Source: Mesorhizobium amorphae CCNWGS0123 (GTDB lineage: Bacteria; Pseudomonadota; Alphaproteobacteria; Rhizobiales; Rhizobiaceae). From it: a stretch of DNA of 64,000 nucleotides. Positions 52,752 to 61,630 of this stretch are shown one piece after another. Each line of letters opens with the position of its first letter. The first letter of the stretch is position 1. Where the stretch lies: contig NZ_CP015318.1 of the NCBI RefSeq assembly GCF_001686985.1, positions 3,160,001 through 3,224,000 of the forward strand, given 5' to 3'. The position numbers were made by a program, and so were the translations under genes. Under the pieces are notes generated by a model. That model did no database searches. It was given only the letters and a program-made list of their open reading frames with translations, and was not told the DNA's origin.

Positions 52752-52802
52752 ATTCAAACAATGAAGCCGCGCGGGCATGACCGGATTGCCTGTTCGTGCA
52801 CC

Positions 52803-52830
52803 CGGAAAAGACCGTTGCTGGTTCTTTCCG
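52803..52830. promoter_or_regulatory. imperfect inverted repeat before the LacI gene
   Basis: CGGAAAAGACC and GGTTCTTTCCG pair at 9 of 11 positions around GTTGCT, about 57 bases before the LacI start. It may be a terminator of the dehydrogenase transcript or an autoregulatory operator. Confidence 0.35.
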
Positions 52831-52886
52831 CAAAGACGTGAGTCGAGTAGGCAATTGCGACGACAGCTCAAACGGGGGAGCGCTGG

Positions 52887-53918
52887 ATGGCAAAGACGAT
52901 AAGGACGATGGAGGACTTTTCGGCCTTTGTCGGTCTGTCTCGCACCACGGTTTCCAAATATTTCAACGATCCCGACTCGGTGCGGAAGAACACGCGAAGC
53001 GCCATCGAGGCGGCGCTGAAAAAATCCGACTTCCGGCCGAGCATGTTCGCCGTCAATCTCAACCGCCGCCGCAGCAATATTCTGGGCGTCATCATCCCGA
53101 ACTCGACGGATCCGTTCTATATGGCGCTGACGCGCCGCATCGAGTTGATCGCCAACGAGGCCGGTTTCCTGGCCTTCGTGCTCTCCTCCGATGGCCGCGC
53201 CGAAATGGAGGACCAGGCGATCCAGACGTTCAGGTCGATGAACATTGCCGGCGCCATCATTGCGCCGCTCGGCGTGCAGTCCCATCACCGCATCCTGGCC
53301 GAGCTCGGATCGAGCATCCCGCTGATCTATGTCGACTCGCCGCTGGATGAGACCTCCTCCTTCGTCGGCACCGACAACCGGCAGAGCTTCAGGCTCATCG
53401 TCGACTATCTCTGCCGGTCCGGCGAGCCGCCCTGCTACTTCGCCATGCCTTTGGTCAACAACAACGCCTCGGCCAGGCAGGTCGCCTATGTCGAGGCCAT
53501 GCAGCAGTTCAAGATGACGCCGAGCATCGTGCCGGTCACCGATGTCCGGTCGTGGGATTTCGAGAAATTCGGCTATGACGAGGCGCTGCGCATCCTGAAG
53601 GGGCAGGGGTTTCCAACCAAGACGGTGCTTTGCGCCAACGACCGTGTCGCCTTCGGCGTGATCGCGGCCACCTATCAGCTCGGCCTCAAGGTCGGCCACG
53701 GCGCCGACTGCGACATCCGGATTGCCGGGCACGACGACCACCCGCTGTCGCGCTACGCCTGTCCGCCGATCACCACCGTGGCGCAGAACTACAACGAGAT
53801 CGGCCGCCTGGCGATCGAACTTCTGCTGCAGCGCCTGGATGAAAAATCCCCGGCGGCGAAACAGGCAAGCGGCCGCATCCTGCTGAACGCCGAGCTGATG
53901 CTGCGCAGCTCGGCTTGA
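52887..53918 (+). CDS. LacI-family transcriptional regulator of the polyol cluster
   Basis: 343 residues. The HTH reads FSAFVGLSRTTVSKYFNDPD, followed by VRKNTRSAIEAALKKSDFRPS as hinge region. The sugar-binding core (about 65-335) includes ILGVIIPNSTDPFYMALTRR and TVLCANDRVAFGVIA. It follows the polyol dehydrogenases on the same strand and probably represses them until a polyol binds. The LacI-type palindrome at 50916 is a candidate target. Confidence 0.92.
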   Translation: MAKTIRTMEDFSAFVGLSRTTVSKYFNDPDSVRKNTRSAIEAALKKSDFRPSMFAVNLNRRRSNILGVIIPNSTDPFYMALTRRIELIANEAGFLAFVLSSDGRAEMEDQAIQTFRSMNIAGAIIAPLGVQSHHRILAELGSSIPLIYVDSPLDETSSFVGTDNRQSFRLIVDYLCRSGEPPCYFAMPLVNNNASARQVAYVEAMQQFKMTPSIVPVTDVRSWDFEKFGYDEALRILKGQGFPTKTVLCANDRVAFGVIAATYQLGLKVGHGADCDIRIAGHDDHPLSRYACPPITTVAQNYNEIGRLAIELLLQRLDEKSPAAKQASGRILLNAELMLRSSA

Positions 53919-53946
53919 GGCTGTGCTGCGGTCGCATCGGACCCCC

Positions 53947-54846
53947 TCAAGGCCGCGCCGCGTCCGCCTCATCCAGCAGCCATTGCCGCACGGCCTGCGT
54001 CGGCTCGGGATGGCGCTGCTTCCTCGGCATCACGACGTGGAAATCATGGGTGCCGCGCATTTCCGCACTGACCGGCTGGATCAGCCGGCCGGCCGCGATG
54101 TCGGCCGCGACGAGGAAGCGGCTGGCCAGCGCGATGCCCTGGCCGGCGATTGCCGCGTCGATCGCAAGACCGGTCTGGTTGAAGCGCATGCGTTTGGCTT
54201 CCGTCGCCATCTTTAGGCCGAGCGCCCGTTCCATGAATTCCGGCCACAGATTGTGCGCATCGTGCATCAGGACATGATGCTGGATGTCGGCCGGCGCGAT
54301 CCCGCCAACACCGGGCGGCAGCAGGGCAGGGCTGCACACGGCGATGATCTGTTGCGGGAACAGAAGGTCGACGATGAGGCCGGGGCCGAACGGCGGCTGG
54401 CCCTGCCGCACCGCGATGTCGACGCCGTCGGCCTGGAAACTCGACAGGCTTTCGCTGGCCAGGATGCGCAGGTCGACCAGCGGATTGTGCGCCACGAATT
54501 CCGGCAGCTTCGGGATCAGCCATTTGGTGGCGAAGCTCGGCGTGACGCTGATCGTCAGCCGCGCCGGTTCGGGGCGCAGCAGCGCCGTCGCCTCCGAGAT
54601 CAGCTCGAAGGCGCGGCGGATGTTGGGCACATAGGCGCGGCCCTCGTCGGTCAGCGCCAGGCCACGCGGCAGCCGCTCGAACAGCTTTGCGCCAAGGCTG
54701 GCCTCCAGCCCGCGAATGTGCTGCGCCACCGCGCCCTGGGTCACGTTGAGCTCATGCGCGGCAAGGCGGAAGTTGAGATGCCGCGCCGAGGCCTCGAAGG
54801 CGCGAAGCGCGTTGAGCGGCGGCAGGCGGAGGAAGGCTTCGGGCAT
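53947..54846 (-). CDS. LysR-family regulator, GcvA-like
   Basis: 299 residues. The N-terminal HTH reads LPPLNALRAFEASARHLNF and ELNVTQGAVAQHIRGLEASL, the GcvA/AmpR-like wording, followed by the LysR effector domain (about 92-290) with SVTPSFATKWLIPKLPEF. It is divergent from the SDR gene at 54967 across 120 bases that hold CTGA-TT-TCAG. Control of that gene is inferred. Confidence 0.9.
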   Translation of the reverse strand: MPEAFLRLPPLNALRAFEASARHLNFRLAAHELNVTQGAVAQHIRGLEASLGAKLFERLPRGLALTDEGRAYVPNIRRAFELISEATALLRPEPARLTISVTPSFATKWLIPKLPEFVAHNPLVDLRILASESLSSFQADGVDIAVRQGQPPFGPGLIVDLLFPQQIIAVCSPALLPPGVGGIAPADIQHHVLMHDAHNLWPEFMERALGLKMATEAKRMRFNQTGLAIDAAIAGQGIALASRFLVAADIAAGRLIQPVSAEMRGTHDFHVVMPRKQRHPEPTQAVRQWLLDEADAARP

Positions 54847-54865
54847 CGAGGAGTTTTTCTACAGT

Positions 54866-54875
54866 CTGATTTCAG
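54866..54875. promoter_or_regulatory. short palindrome CTGATTTCAG in LysR/SDR divergent region
   Basis: A CTGA/TCAG dyad with a 2-base centre lies 20 bases before the LysR start and 90 before the SDR start. It is consistent with a LysR half-site pair but too short to be certain. Confidence 0.3.
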
Positions 54876-54966
54876 GCTTTCTGGTTCGAGCCAGAGGCGA
54901 AAACCGGATATATCATGGCGGAGACGTTGAAGACATTGCGACGAGCCGCTCAGGAAGGGCAAAAAA

Positions 54967-55671
54967 ATGAGTGTAGAAAAAGTAGCAGTAATCGTTGCCG
55001 GCGGCAGCGGGATGGGTGCGGCGGCGGCCAAGCGCCTGGCAGCGGACGGCTTCAAGGTCGCCATCCTGTCCTCGTCCGGCAAGGGCGAGGCGCTGGCCAA
55101 GGAGCTTGGCGGCCTCGGCGTCACCGGATCCAACCAGTCGAACGACGATTTGCAGCACCTTGCCGACCTGACGCTCGAACGCTTCGGCCGCATCGACGTG
55201 CTGGTCAACAGCGGCGGCCATGGGCCGCGTGCGCCGATCCTCGAAATATCGGACGAGCAGTGGCACACCGGTATGGACGTCTATCTGATGAACGTCATCC
55301 GGCCGGTGCGGATCGTCACGCCGCACATGGTCAAGCAGAAGGCCGGCGCCATCATCAATATCTCGACGGCATGGGTCGTCGAGCCGAGCCCGATGTTCCC
55401 GACCTCGGCCGTGTTCCGCGCCGGCCTTGCCGCCTACACCAAGATCTTCGCCAACACCTACGCCGCCGACAATGTGCGCATGAACAACGTGCTGCCGGGC
55501 TGGATCGACAGCCTGCCCGCCACCGAGGAGCGGCGCGACAGCGTGCCGATGCAGCGCTACGGCACCAGCGAAGAGGTCGCCGCGACCATCGCCTTCCTGG
55601 CCTCGGAAGGTGCGGGCTACATCACCGGCCAGAACATCCGCGTCGACGGCGGCATCATCCGCGCGATCTGA
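54967..55671 (+). CDS. SDR-family protein with substituted catalytic Tyr and Lys
   Basis: 234 residues with AGGAAGGG upstream. The fold is SDR: VIVAGGSGMGAAAA cofactor loop, NSGG (for NNAG), IINISTAW, VLPGWIDS and NIRVDGGIIRAI. The usual Y-x-x-x-K reads as S-x-x-x-R (SAVFRAGLAAYTK), so proton relay must differ or the protein is not a classical dehydrogenase. It is divergent from the LysR gene. Substrate unknown. Confidence 0.82.
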   Translation: MSVEKVAVIVAGGSGMGAAAAKRLAADGFKVAILSSSGKGEALAKELGGLGVTGSNQSNDDLQHLADLTLERFGRIDVLVNSGGHGPRAPILEISDEQWHTGMDVYLMNVIRPVRIVTPHMVKQKAGAIINISTAWVVEPSPMFPTSAVFRAGLAAYTKIFANTYAADNVRMNNVLPGWIDSLPATEERRDSVPMQRYGTSEEVAATIAFLASEGAGYITGQNIRVDGGIIRAI

Positions 55672-55879
55672 CGGCCCGTGGGTGCAGGAATCGGGTGGCG
55701 TGTGTCGCGGGTTGCGAGGCGCCGGTTTCCGTTCGGCACCGGCAAATGTCGAACTGATGGTTGCCGGCACGAAGCCGAGACCCAGATACCATCCCGTGGC
55801 AGATCTATCCCGATGCCGGTTTCCGGCTGAGCGTCCCACGGCGTCACACCGGCACTTTGCATCGGGCACGGAGGACACC

Positions 55880-56128
55880 ATGACACGCAACGACATCATT
55901 TCGGTTCTGGGGCCTGTGGACGAAGCCGTCATCGCCGACATCGCGCTGACCGGCGCCAGCCTCGAGGAATTGCGCGAGGCCTTCGCCTGGATCGGCGCCG
56001 ACGAAGCGCTGGTCAATGAGGGCCATCCCTTGCCGGACGCGAGGGTGGCGCGGCTGATCGAGATTCTTGAAGTGCCGGAGGACGAAGATGGGCCAAGGGC
56101 GCCGGCGGCGCAGGGGTTTGGTGAGTAA
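55880..56128 (+). CDS. small hypothetical protein
   Basis: 82 residues with GGAGG 5 bases before the ATG at 55880. It is acidic and mostly helical (DEAVIADIALTGASLEELRE, ARVARLIEILEVPEDED). No membrane segment or known domain is recognised. It is followed by the triple-repeat hairpin at 56126. Function unknown. Confidence 0.65.
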   Translation: MTRNDIISVLGPVDEAVIADIALTGASLEELREAFAWIGADEALVNEGHPLPDARVARLIEILEVPEDEDGPRAPAAQGFGE

Positions 56129-56208
56129 GGCAGTAGGGCAGTAGGGCAGTAGGGATGCGCCACCTTACTTTGCCTACTGCCTACTGCCTACTCCCTACGG
56201 CCTTATTC
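56126..56208. repeat. hairpin built from triplicated CAGTAGGG units
   Basis: Left arm: TAAGG then three tandem CAGTAGGG units. Right arm: CCTACTG units in tandem, then CCTACTCCCTACGG and CCTTA. The arms are complementary around ATGCGCCACCTTACTTTG. The repeat units allow several pairing registers and slippage. It sits between the convergent genes at 55880 and 56214 and may end both transcripts. Confidence 0.75.
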
Positions 56209-56213
56209 CCTCT

Positions 56214-56711
56214 TTACGCCCTCGACAGCACCCTGCGCATGATCAGCGAAGCGTGGCCGCCCACGCCATGCGCGGCTGCGCGCTTCTCGACCACTTCGAA
56301 GCCGTGCTTGCGGTAGAAGGCGATGGCCCGGTCGTTGCCTTCGATCACCTCCAGCGCAATGCTCGCAATACCCGCATGGGCGGCAAGCACCGCATGCAGC
56401 ATGTCGGTCGCCAGCCCTGAACCGAATTCGCTCTTGTCGACGTGCAGCCGGTCGAGCATGACGTCGCCCTTTTCGTCCATCGCCGCCATCGCGTAGCCGG
56501 CGATCGAGCCGTCGGGCCGTTCAGCCACGAAGGACATCTTGTTGTCGTCCCGGAGTTCCGCCGCCAGCCGCTCCGGCGAATGCTTGTCGTCCGACAGCCG
56601 TGCCGTGGTCTCGGCACCCATGATCGGCGCATAGGTGCGACGCCAGGAGTCTCCCAGCAGCCTTGATGCCGACGCCACGTCCTGTTCGATCATCGCCCTG
56701 ATCCGGTTCAT
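56214..56711 (-). CDS. GNAT-family N-acetyltransferase
   Basis: 165 residues from the ATG at 56711, with CAGGAG 6 bases upstream. GNAT motifs: FVAERPDGSIAGYAMAAMDE (strand pair), LDRLHVDKSEFGSGLATDML (acetyl-CoA loop, here FGSGLA), and ALEVIEGNDRAIAFYRKHGF (motif B). It transfers an acetyl group to an unknown amine. It stands alone. Confidence 0.9.
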   Translation of the reverse strand: MNRIRAMIEQDVASASRLLGDSWRRTYAPIMGAETTARLSDDKHSPERLAAELRDDNKMSFVAERPDGSIAGYAMAAMDEKGDVMLDRLHVDKSEFGSGLATDMLHAVLAAHAGIASIALEVIEGNDRAIAFYRKHGFEVVEKRAAAHGVGGHASLIMRRVLSRA

Positions 56712-56947
56712 CGCCAACTCCTGTCCTGGGTGGCCTCGAAATTCACCGCCTCAAGCGCGACAAGCCCGGCGATGCTAGCCAGGGGCAGGGGATCTCGCAA
56801 GAACCGTGAGGGCCGCAGTCGCACAGCGCCGAATCTGCCAAGCTCCACGACAAAGGCACAGCGTGCAGCGCGCCGTGTGCGCCTCTTGAAATAATAACTT
56901 TACAAAAATTCGTAACTATGTGAAGTAAGGCAACTGAAAGGCCATCC

Positions 56948-57949
56948 ATGACATCGCACCGCTTTGCCACCCGTCTGAATTCCTTTGCCTCGCGGCCCGA
57001 GGCAGAATGGCCCGGTCTTGCCGGCAAGCCGTCGCTGATGCAGATGGCGGCGCGCGCGGCCAAGGTCGACGGACTCACCGACCTCGACCTTAACTTTCCC
57101 GACCATGTCGGTGAAAAGCCAAAAGAAATTGCCCGGAAACTGGGCGATATCGGGCTTTCCATCAATGGCTTCGCCATGCGCTACTACTCCAATCCGGCTT
57201 TCAAGCTCGGCGCCTTCACCAATCCGGACCCGGCGGTGCGCCGCGAAGCCATCGACCTGACAAAGGCCGGCATCGACGCAGCGCGTGAAGCCGGCGCCAG
57301 TCTGATGACGCTTTGGCTCGGGCAGGATGGCTTCGATTATGCCTTCCAGGCCGACTATGCGGCGCTATGGCAACACGAAATCGATGGAATTCGTGAAGTT
57401 GCGGCGCATGATCCCGGTTGCCAGATCAGTCTGGAATACAAGCCGAACGAGCCGCGCTCTTACTCGCTGTTGCCGGACGCTGCGACGACCTTGCTGGCGA
57501 TCCGCGATGTCGGCCTGCCCAATCTCGGCGTCACGCTCGACTTCGCCCATGTGCTCTATGCCGACGAACAGCCGGCCTTCGCCGCCGCGCTCATTGCCCG
57601 CCACAGCAAGTTGCTCGGCGTCCATCTCAACGACGGCTACGCCAAGCGTGACGACGGCCTGATGGTCGGCGCTGTGCACACGTTGCAGACGATCGAATTG
57701 CTGCGTCAGATCCATCGGGACGGCTACGCCGGCGCCATCTATTTCGACACATTCCCCGACATGACCGGGCTCGATCCGGTGCGTGAGTGCGAGGTCAACA
57801 TCGCCACCGTCAAGCGCATGCTCGGCGTCGTCGAGCGCCTCGAGAAGGACAACCGCCTGTCCGCCGCCGTCGCAAGCCAGGATGCCGTCACCTCGCAGGC
57901 CATCGTCCAGGAAGCCATGCTTGGGCGCGACAGGCCCGGAGTCACCTGA
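56948..57949 (+). CDS. sugar phosphate isomerase/epimerase-like TIM-barrel protein
   Basis: 333 residues, with an AT-rich promoter-like region upstream (56885-56940). Xylose-isomerase-like TIM barrel: LDLNFPDHVGEKPKEIARKL, ISLEYKPNEPRSYS (metal Glu), GVTLDFAHVLYADE (Asp/His), and GVHLNDGYAKRDDG. It leads a same-strand cluster with a ribose-type ABC transporter, RpiR regulator and sugar kinase. I infer isomerisation or epimerisation of the imported sugar or its phosphate. Confidence 0.85.
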   Translation: MTSHRFATRLNSFASRPEAEWPGLAGKPSLMQMAARAAKVDGLTDLDLNFPDHVGEKPKEIARKLGDIGLSINGFAMRYYSNPAFKLGAFTNPDPAVRREAIDLTKAGIDAAREAGASLMTLWLGQDGFDYAFQADYAALWQHEIDGIREVAAHDPGCQISLEYKPNEPRSYSLLPDAATTLLAIRDVGLPNLGVTLDFAHVLYADEQPAFAAALIARHSKLLGVHLNDGYAKRDDGLMVGAVHTLQTIELLRQIHRDGYAGAIYFDTFPDMTGLDPVRECEVNIATVKRMLGVVERLEKDNRLSAAVASQDAVTSQAIVQEAMLGRDRPGVT

Positions 57950-57996
57950 AGCGCCCGGCGTCGCCATACGCCGTTTTCACCAAGGGAGGAATGACC

Positions 57997-59049
57997 ATGA
58001 AACTTCTGCTTGCCGCCGCCACCGCTGCCCTGATGGCTTTGTCCATCGGCTCGGCCTTTGCCGCCGACCTTGCGCCGCTCAACTCCGATACCGAGAAGGA
58101 CCGCATCGACTGGTCGCAGCTGGAAGCAAAGTTCGGCGCGTTCCCCAAATTGCCCGACGGCACCAAGGCCGGCGCCGTCTCCAAGACGCTGACCAACGAA
58201 TACTGGCGCTCGCTGGGCGAGGGCTACAAGGCATTCGGCGACCGCGTCGGCGTGCCGGTCGTCTATCAGGCGGCGCAAAGCGAGGGCGACCAGCTCGGAC
58301 AGCTAACCATCGCCGAGGGCTTGGTGACGCAGGGCTACAATGTGCTGCTCGTCTCGCCGCAGACCGACTCCAATCTGCAACCGATCATGGAACAGGCCAA
58401 GGCAGCCAATGTGCCGGTCGTCAACGTCAATGACGCCGTCATCCCGCAGGCCGAGCACTATGTCGGCAATGTCCAGCGCGACAATGGCGTGCGCGTCGCC
58501 AAATGGTTCATCAAGAACCGGCCGAATGGTGGCAAGGTCGCCATCGTCGAGGGCCAGGCCGGCGTCTATGCCGCTGTCCAGCGCACCGACGGCTTCAAGA
58601 CCACCATCACCGAAGGAGGCAAGTTCGAGGTCGTCGCCAGCGTGCCCGGCAACTGGGACCGCCAGACCTCCTATGATGCGGCCACCAACATCCTGCAGCA
58701 GCACCCCGACCTGATCGGCTTCTACGCCAACAATGACGGCATGGCGCTGGGCATCGTCGAGGCGGTCAAGGCGGCCGGCCTGCAGGACAAGGTCGCCGTG
58801 TTCGGCACCGACGGCATCTCCGACGCCTATGCCTCGATCCGCGCCGGCGAATTGACCGGGACTGTCGACAGCTTCCCGGTGCTGACCGGCGAGGTGGCGC
58901 TGGAAACGGCGCTGCGTCTCGTCGCTGGGCAGAAGCTGCCGCGCGTCGTCGCCACGCCGCAGGCGCTGATCACCAAGGACAATGCCGACCGCTATTCCGG
59001 CCCCGATGCACGCAAGGCATTGCTCGAGGACGCGGCCGTCGGCCAGTAG
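57997..59049 (+). CDS. periplasmic sugar-binding protein (ribose type)
   Basis: 350 residues from the ATG at 57997; GGGAGGA 6 bases upstream favours it over an ATG at 57991. Signal peptide KLLLAAATAALMALSIGSAF. Type I binding fold: EGLVTQGYNVLLVSPQTDSN, FYANNDGMALGIVEAVKAAG, VAVFGTDGISDAYASIRAGE. It works with the ATPase and permease that follow. Confidence 0.93.
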   Translation: MKLLLAAATAALMALSIGSAFAADLAPLNSDTEKDRIDWSQLEAKFGAFPKLPDGTKAGAVSKTLTNEYWRSLGEGYKAFGDRVGVPVVYQAAQSEGDQLGQLTIAEGLVTQGYNVLLVSPQTDSNLQPIMEQAKAANVPVVNVNDAVIPQAEHYVGNVQRDNGVRVAKWFIKNRPNGGKVAIVEGQAGVYAAVQRTDGFKTTITEGGKFEVVASVPGNWDRQTSYDAATNILQQHPDLIGFYANNDGMALGIVEAVKAAGLQDKVAVFGTDGISDAYASIRAGELTGTVDSFPVLTGEVALETALRLVAGQKLPRVVATPQALITKDNADRYSGPDARKALLEDAAVGQ

Positions 59050-59128
59050 CACAAAAGACAGGGCGAGGGCGGCGGGTGTCGGCAGAGCATTTTCGCTCGG
59101 CTGACACCTAGCCCGGAGAATGGAACCA

Positions 59129-60652
59129 ATGTCACCGCGGCTGCAATTCGCAGGTATCTCCAAGCTGTTTCCTGCCGTGCGGGCCCTCGACGACGTGTCC
59201 TTCTCGGTTGGCGCCGGCGAGATCCATGGCCTGCTTGGCGAGAACGGCGCCGGCAAGTCGACGCTGCTGCGCATCCTGTCGGGGGTCTACCGGCCGACAG
59301 TGGGAAGCGTGCTGATCGACGGCCAGCCAGTGACGCTGACCAACCCGGTCGCGGCGCGCGCCGCCGGTGTCGCCATGATCCATCAGGAACTGCAGCAGGT
59401 GCCGCGCCTCAGCGTCGCCCAGAACATGTTTCTCGGCCATCCGCTGACCCGTGGCGGCATCTTTGTCGCCAGAGGCGAACAGGAACGCCGCGCCGCTGAA
59501 GCCCTTGCCGCCCTCGACCCATCTATCGATCCGGCAGCTCCGCTCGGCAGCCTGAAGGTGGCGCAGCGGCAGATTGTCGAGATCGCCCGCGCGCTGCTCG
59601 ATCGCGCCAGGATCGTCGCCATGGACGAGCCGACATCGAGCCTGACGCCGAGCGAATTCGAGCGCCTGGCCGAGGTCATCGTCGGCCTTGCCCGCGACGG
59701 CGTTGCGGTCGTCTATGTCTCGCACAAACTGGACGAGGTGTTCGGCATCTGCAAGCGCGCCACCATCATGCGCGATGGTGCCGTGGTCGATTCCGTTGAT
59801 CTCGCGCAAGTGTCGGAAAAATCCGTCGTCGCCATGATGGTCGGCCGCGAGCTTGCCCAGGAACAGCACCGTTCTCATGCGACCGGCGATGTCAGGCTCA
59901 GCGTGCGCGGGCTCGCCTCGGCGACCAAGGTGCACGGCGTGTCCTTGAACCTCAATCGCGGCGAGGTGCTGGGCATTGCCGGCCTGGTCGGCTCGGGCCG
60001 CACCGAGTTGCTGCGGCTCTTGGCCGGCGTCGACCGTGCGTCGTCCGGTACCATCGAGATCGACGGCAAGGCGGTCAGGTTTTCCAGCCCGCGCGACGCC
60101 ATCGCCGCCGGCATCGGCTTGGTTCCGGAGGAGCGCAAGCGCGAAGGCATCGTGCCGTTGCGCTCCATCACCAGCAACATGGCGTTGGCCTCGATGGGCG
60201 TGTTCGCGCCGCGCGGCGTCATCGACCATCGCCGCCTGAAACGGGTGGCGGCCGAGAAGATGAAGCGGGTCAATCTCAGGCCGTTCCTGCTCGACCGGCC
60301 GATCCGCCTGTTCAGTGGCGGCAACCAGCAGAAGGCGATCATCGGCCGCTGGCTTGCGGCAGGGACCCGCATCCTTCTGTTCGACGAGCCGACGCGCGGC
60401 ATCGATGTCGGCGCCAAGGCGGAGATCTACCACCTGATCGAGGAGCTCGCCGCCGAGGGCCATTCGGTTGTGATCGTGTCTTCCGAACTGCCCGAGGTGA
60501 TCCGGCTTGCCGACCGCGTGCTGGTCATGCGCGACGGCACGATCGCTGCCGAGCTCGACCGGGCAAGTCTCAGCGAACAGGCGATCGCGGCGCATGCCAT
60601 ACCACGAACGCAAATGCAGGCCGGCAAAACCGGACCGCAGGCAAGGCAGTAG
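59129..60652 (+). CDS. sugar ABC transporter ATPase, duplicated RbsA/MglA type
   Basis: 507 residues from the ATG at 59129; an ATG at 59120 also is in frame. First half: Walker A GENGAGKST, Walker B IVAMDEPTSSLT. Second half: the usual degenerate Walker A GLVGSGRTE, signature FSGGNQQKAIIGRWL, Walker B LLFDEPTRGIDVGAK. This is normal for the ribose/galactose family. Its stop is adjacent to the permease start. Confidence 0.94.
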   Translation: MSPRLQFAGISKLFPAVRALDDVSFSVGAGEIHGLLGENGAGKSTLLRILSGVYRPTVGSVLIDGQPVTLTNPVAARAAGVAMIHQELQQVPRLSVAQNMFLGHPLTRGGIFVARGEQERRAAEALAALDPSIDPAAPLGSLKVAQRQIVEIARALLDRARIVAMDEPTSSLTPSEFERLAEVIVGLARDGVAVVYVSHKLDEVFGICKRATIMRDGAVVDSVDLAQVSEKSVVAMMVGRELAQEQHRSHATGDVRLSVRGLASATKVHGVSLNLNRGEVLGIAGLVGSGRTELLRLLAGVDRASSGTIEIDGKAVRFSSPRDAIAAGIGLVPEERKREGIVPLRSITSNMALASMGVFAPRGVIDHRRLKRVAAEKMKRVNLRPFLLDRPIRLFSGGNQQKAIIGRWLAAGTRILLFDEPTRGIDVGAKAEIYHLIEELAAEGHSVVIVSSELPEVIRLADRVLVMRDGTIAAELDRASLSEQAIAAHAIPRTQMQAGKTGPQARQ

Positions 60653-61630
60653 ATGACGGACATATCGGAAAATACAGCAACGCGGCCCAAGGCGGATTTC
60701 CTGCACCGGTTTTCCATGCGAGATGCCGGCACGCTGATCGGCCTGATCGTCATCCTCGCCGTCTTCGGCGCGCTGGTGCCGGGCTTCTTCGCCGAGCGCA
60801 ATTTGATCAACATCCTGCAGCAGTCGAGCATCAACGCTTGCCTGGCGCTGGGCATGACGCTGGTCATCATCTCCGGCGGCATCGACCTGTCCGTCGGGCC
60901 GACAGCTGCACTTTCGGCGGTCATCTCGGCCTCGATGCTGGTCGCGGGCGTGCCGTTTCCGCTCGCCATCGCCTCGGGCTTCGCCATCGGCCTTGCCTGC
61001 GGCCTGCTCAACGGCGTGCTCGTCGCCCATGTCGGCCTGCAACCCTTCATCGTCACGCTGGGAACGCTCAGCACCTACCGGGCGCTGGCGTTGATCTACA
61101 CCGGCGGCAATCCGGTACTTGGCCTGCCTGCCGGCTTCCGCTCCATCTTCAACGGCTCGCTGTTCGGCCTGCCGCTGGCGGTCGTCATCGTCGCCGTCGT
61201 CGCGCTGGTCGCCTGGATCATCCTCAAGAAGACGCCTTTCGGCGAGTATCTGCTCGCCGTCGGCGGCAATGAGGAGGCCGCCTACATCGCCGGCGTACCG
61301 ATCGCCCGCACCAAGATCGCCGCCTACATGATATCGGGACTTCTGGCGGCCCTTGCCGCGCAGATCCTGATCGGCCGGCTGGGGGCGGCCGAACCCATTC
61401 TCGGCAATCTCTGGGAGCTTGATGCGATTGCCGCCGCGGCGATAGGCGGCGCATCGCTGATGGGCGGCAAGGGCAGCGTCGTCGGCACCATTCTGGGCGC
61501 CGTCATCCTCGGCGCCATGCGCAACGGCCTGACGCTGATGAACGTCCAGTCCTTCTATCAGCTGCTTGCAACTGGCCTTATAATCCTCGCCGCGATGCTT
61601 ATCGATCGCGTGACGAGGGGACGTGGATGA
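60653..61630 (+). CDS. sugar ABC transporter permease, RbsC type
   Basis: 325 residues starting directly after the ATPase stop. About ten membrane segments, with LALGMTLVIISGGIDLSVGP, AAYIAGVPIARTKIAAYMIS and AAAIGGASLMGGKGSVVGTI, typical for RbsC. Its last 4 bases overlap the RpiR gene. It imports an unidentified sugar with the products of 57997 and 59129. Confidence 0.94.
   Translation: MTDISENTATRPKADFLHRFSMRDAGTLIGLIVILAVFGALVPGFFAERNLINILQQSSINACLALGMTLVIISGGIDLSVGPTAALSAVISASMLVAGVPFPLAIASGFAIGLACGLLNGVLVAHVGLQPFIVTLGTLSTYRALALIYTGGNPVLGLPAGFRSIFNGSLFGLPLAVVIVAVVALVAWIILKKTPFGEYLLAVGGNEEAAYIAGVPIARTKIAAYMISGLLAALAAQILIGRLGAAEPILGNLWELDAIAAAAIGGASLMGGKGSVVGTILGAVILGAMRNGLTLMNVQSFYQLLATGLIILAAMLIDRVTRGRG

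Noticed and set aside
51684..53972. 762-codon open frame on the minus strand opposite the zinc dehydrogenase and LacI genes
   Set aside because: Mirror-frame artefact of GC-rich codons; it spans two well-supported genes and the gap between them and shows no domain.
59132..61042. 636-codon open frame on the minus strand opposite the ABC ATPase and permease
   Set aside because: The opposite strand carries complete Walker, signature and permease motifs; this frame is low-complexity and motif-free.
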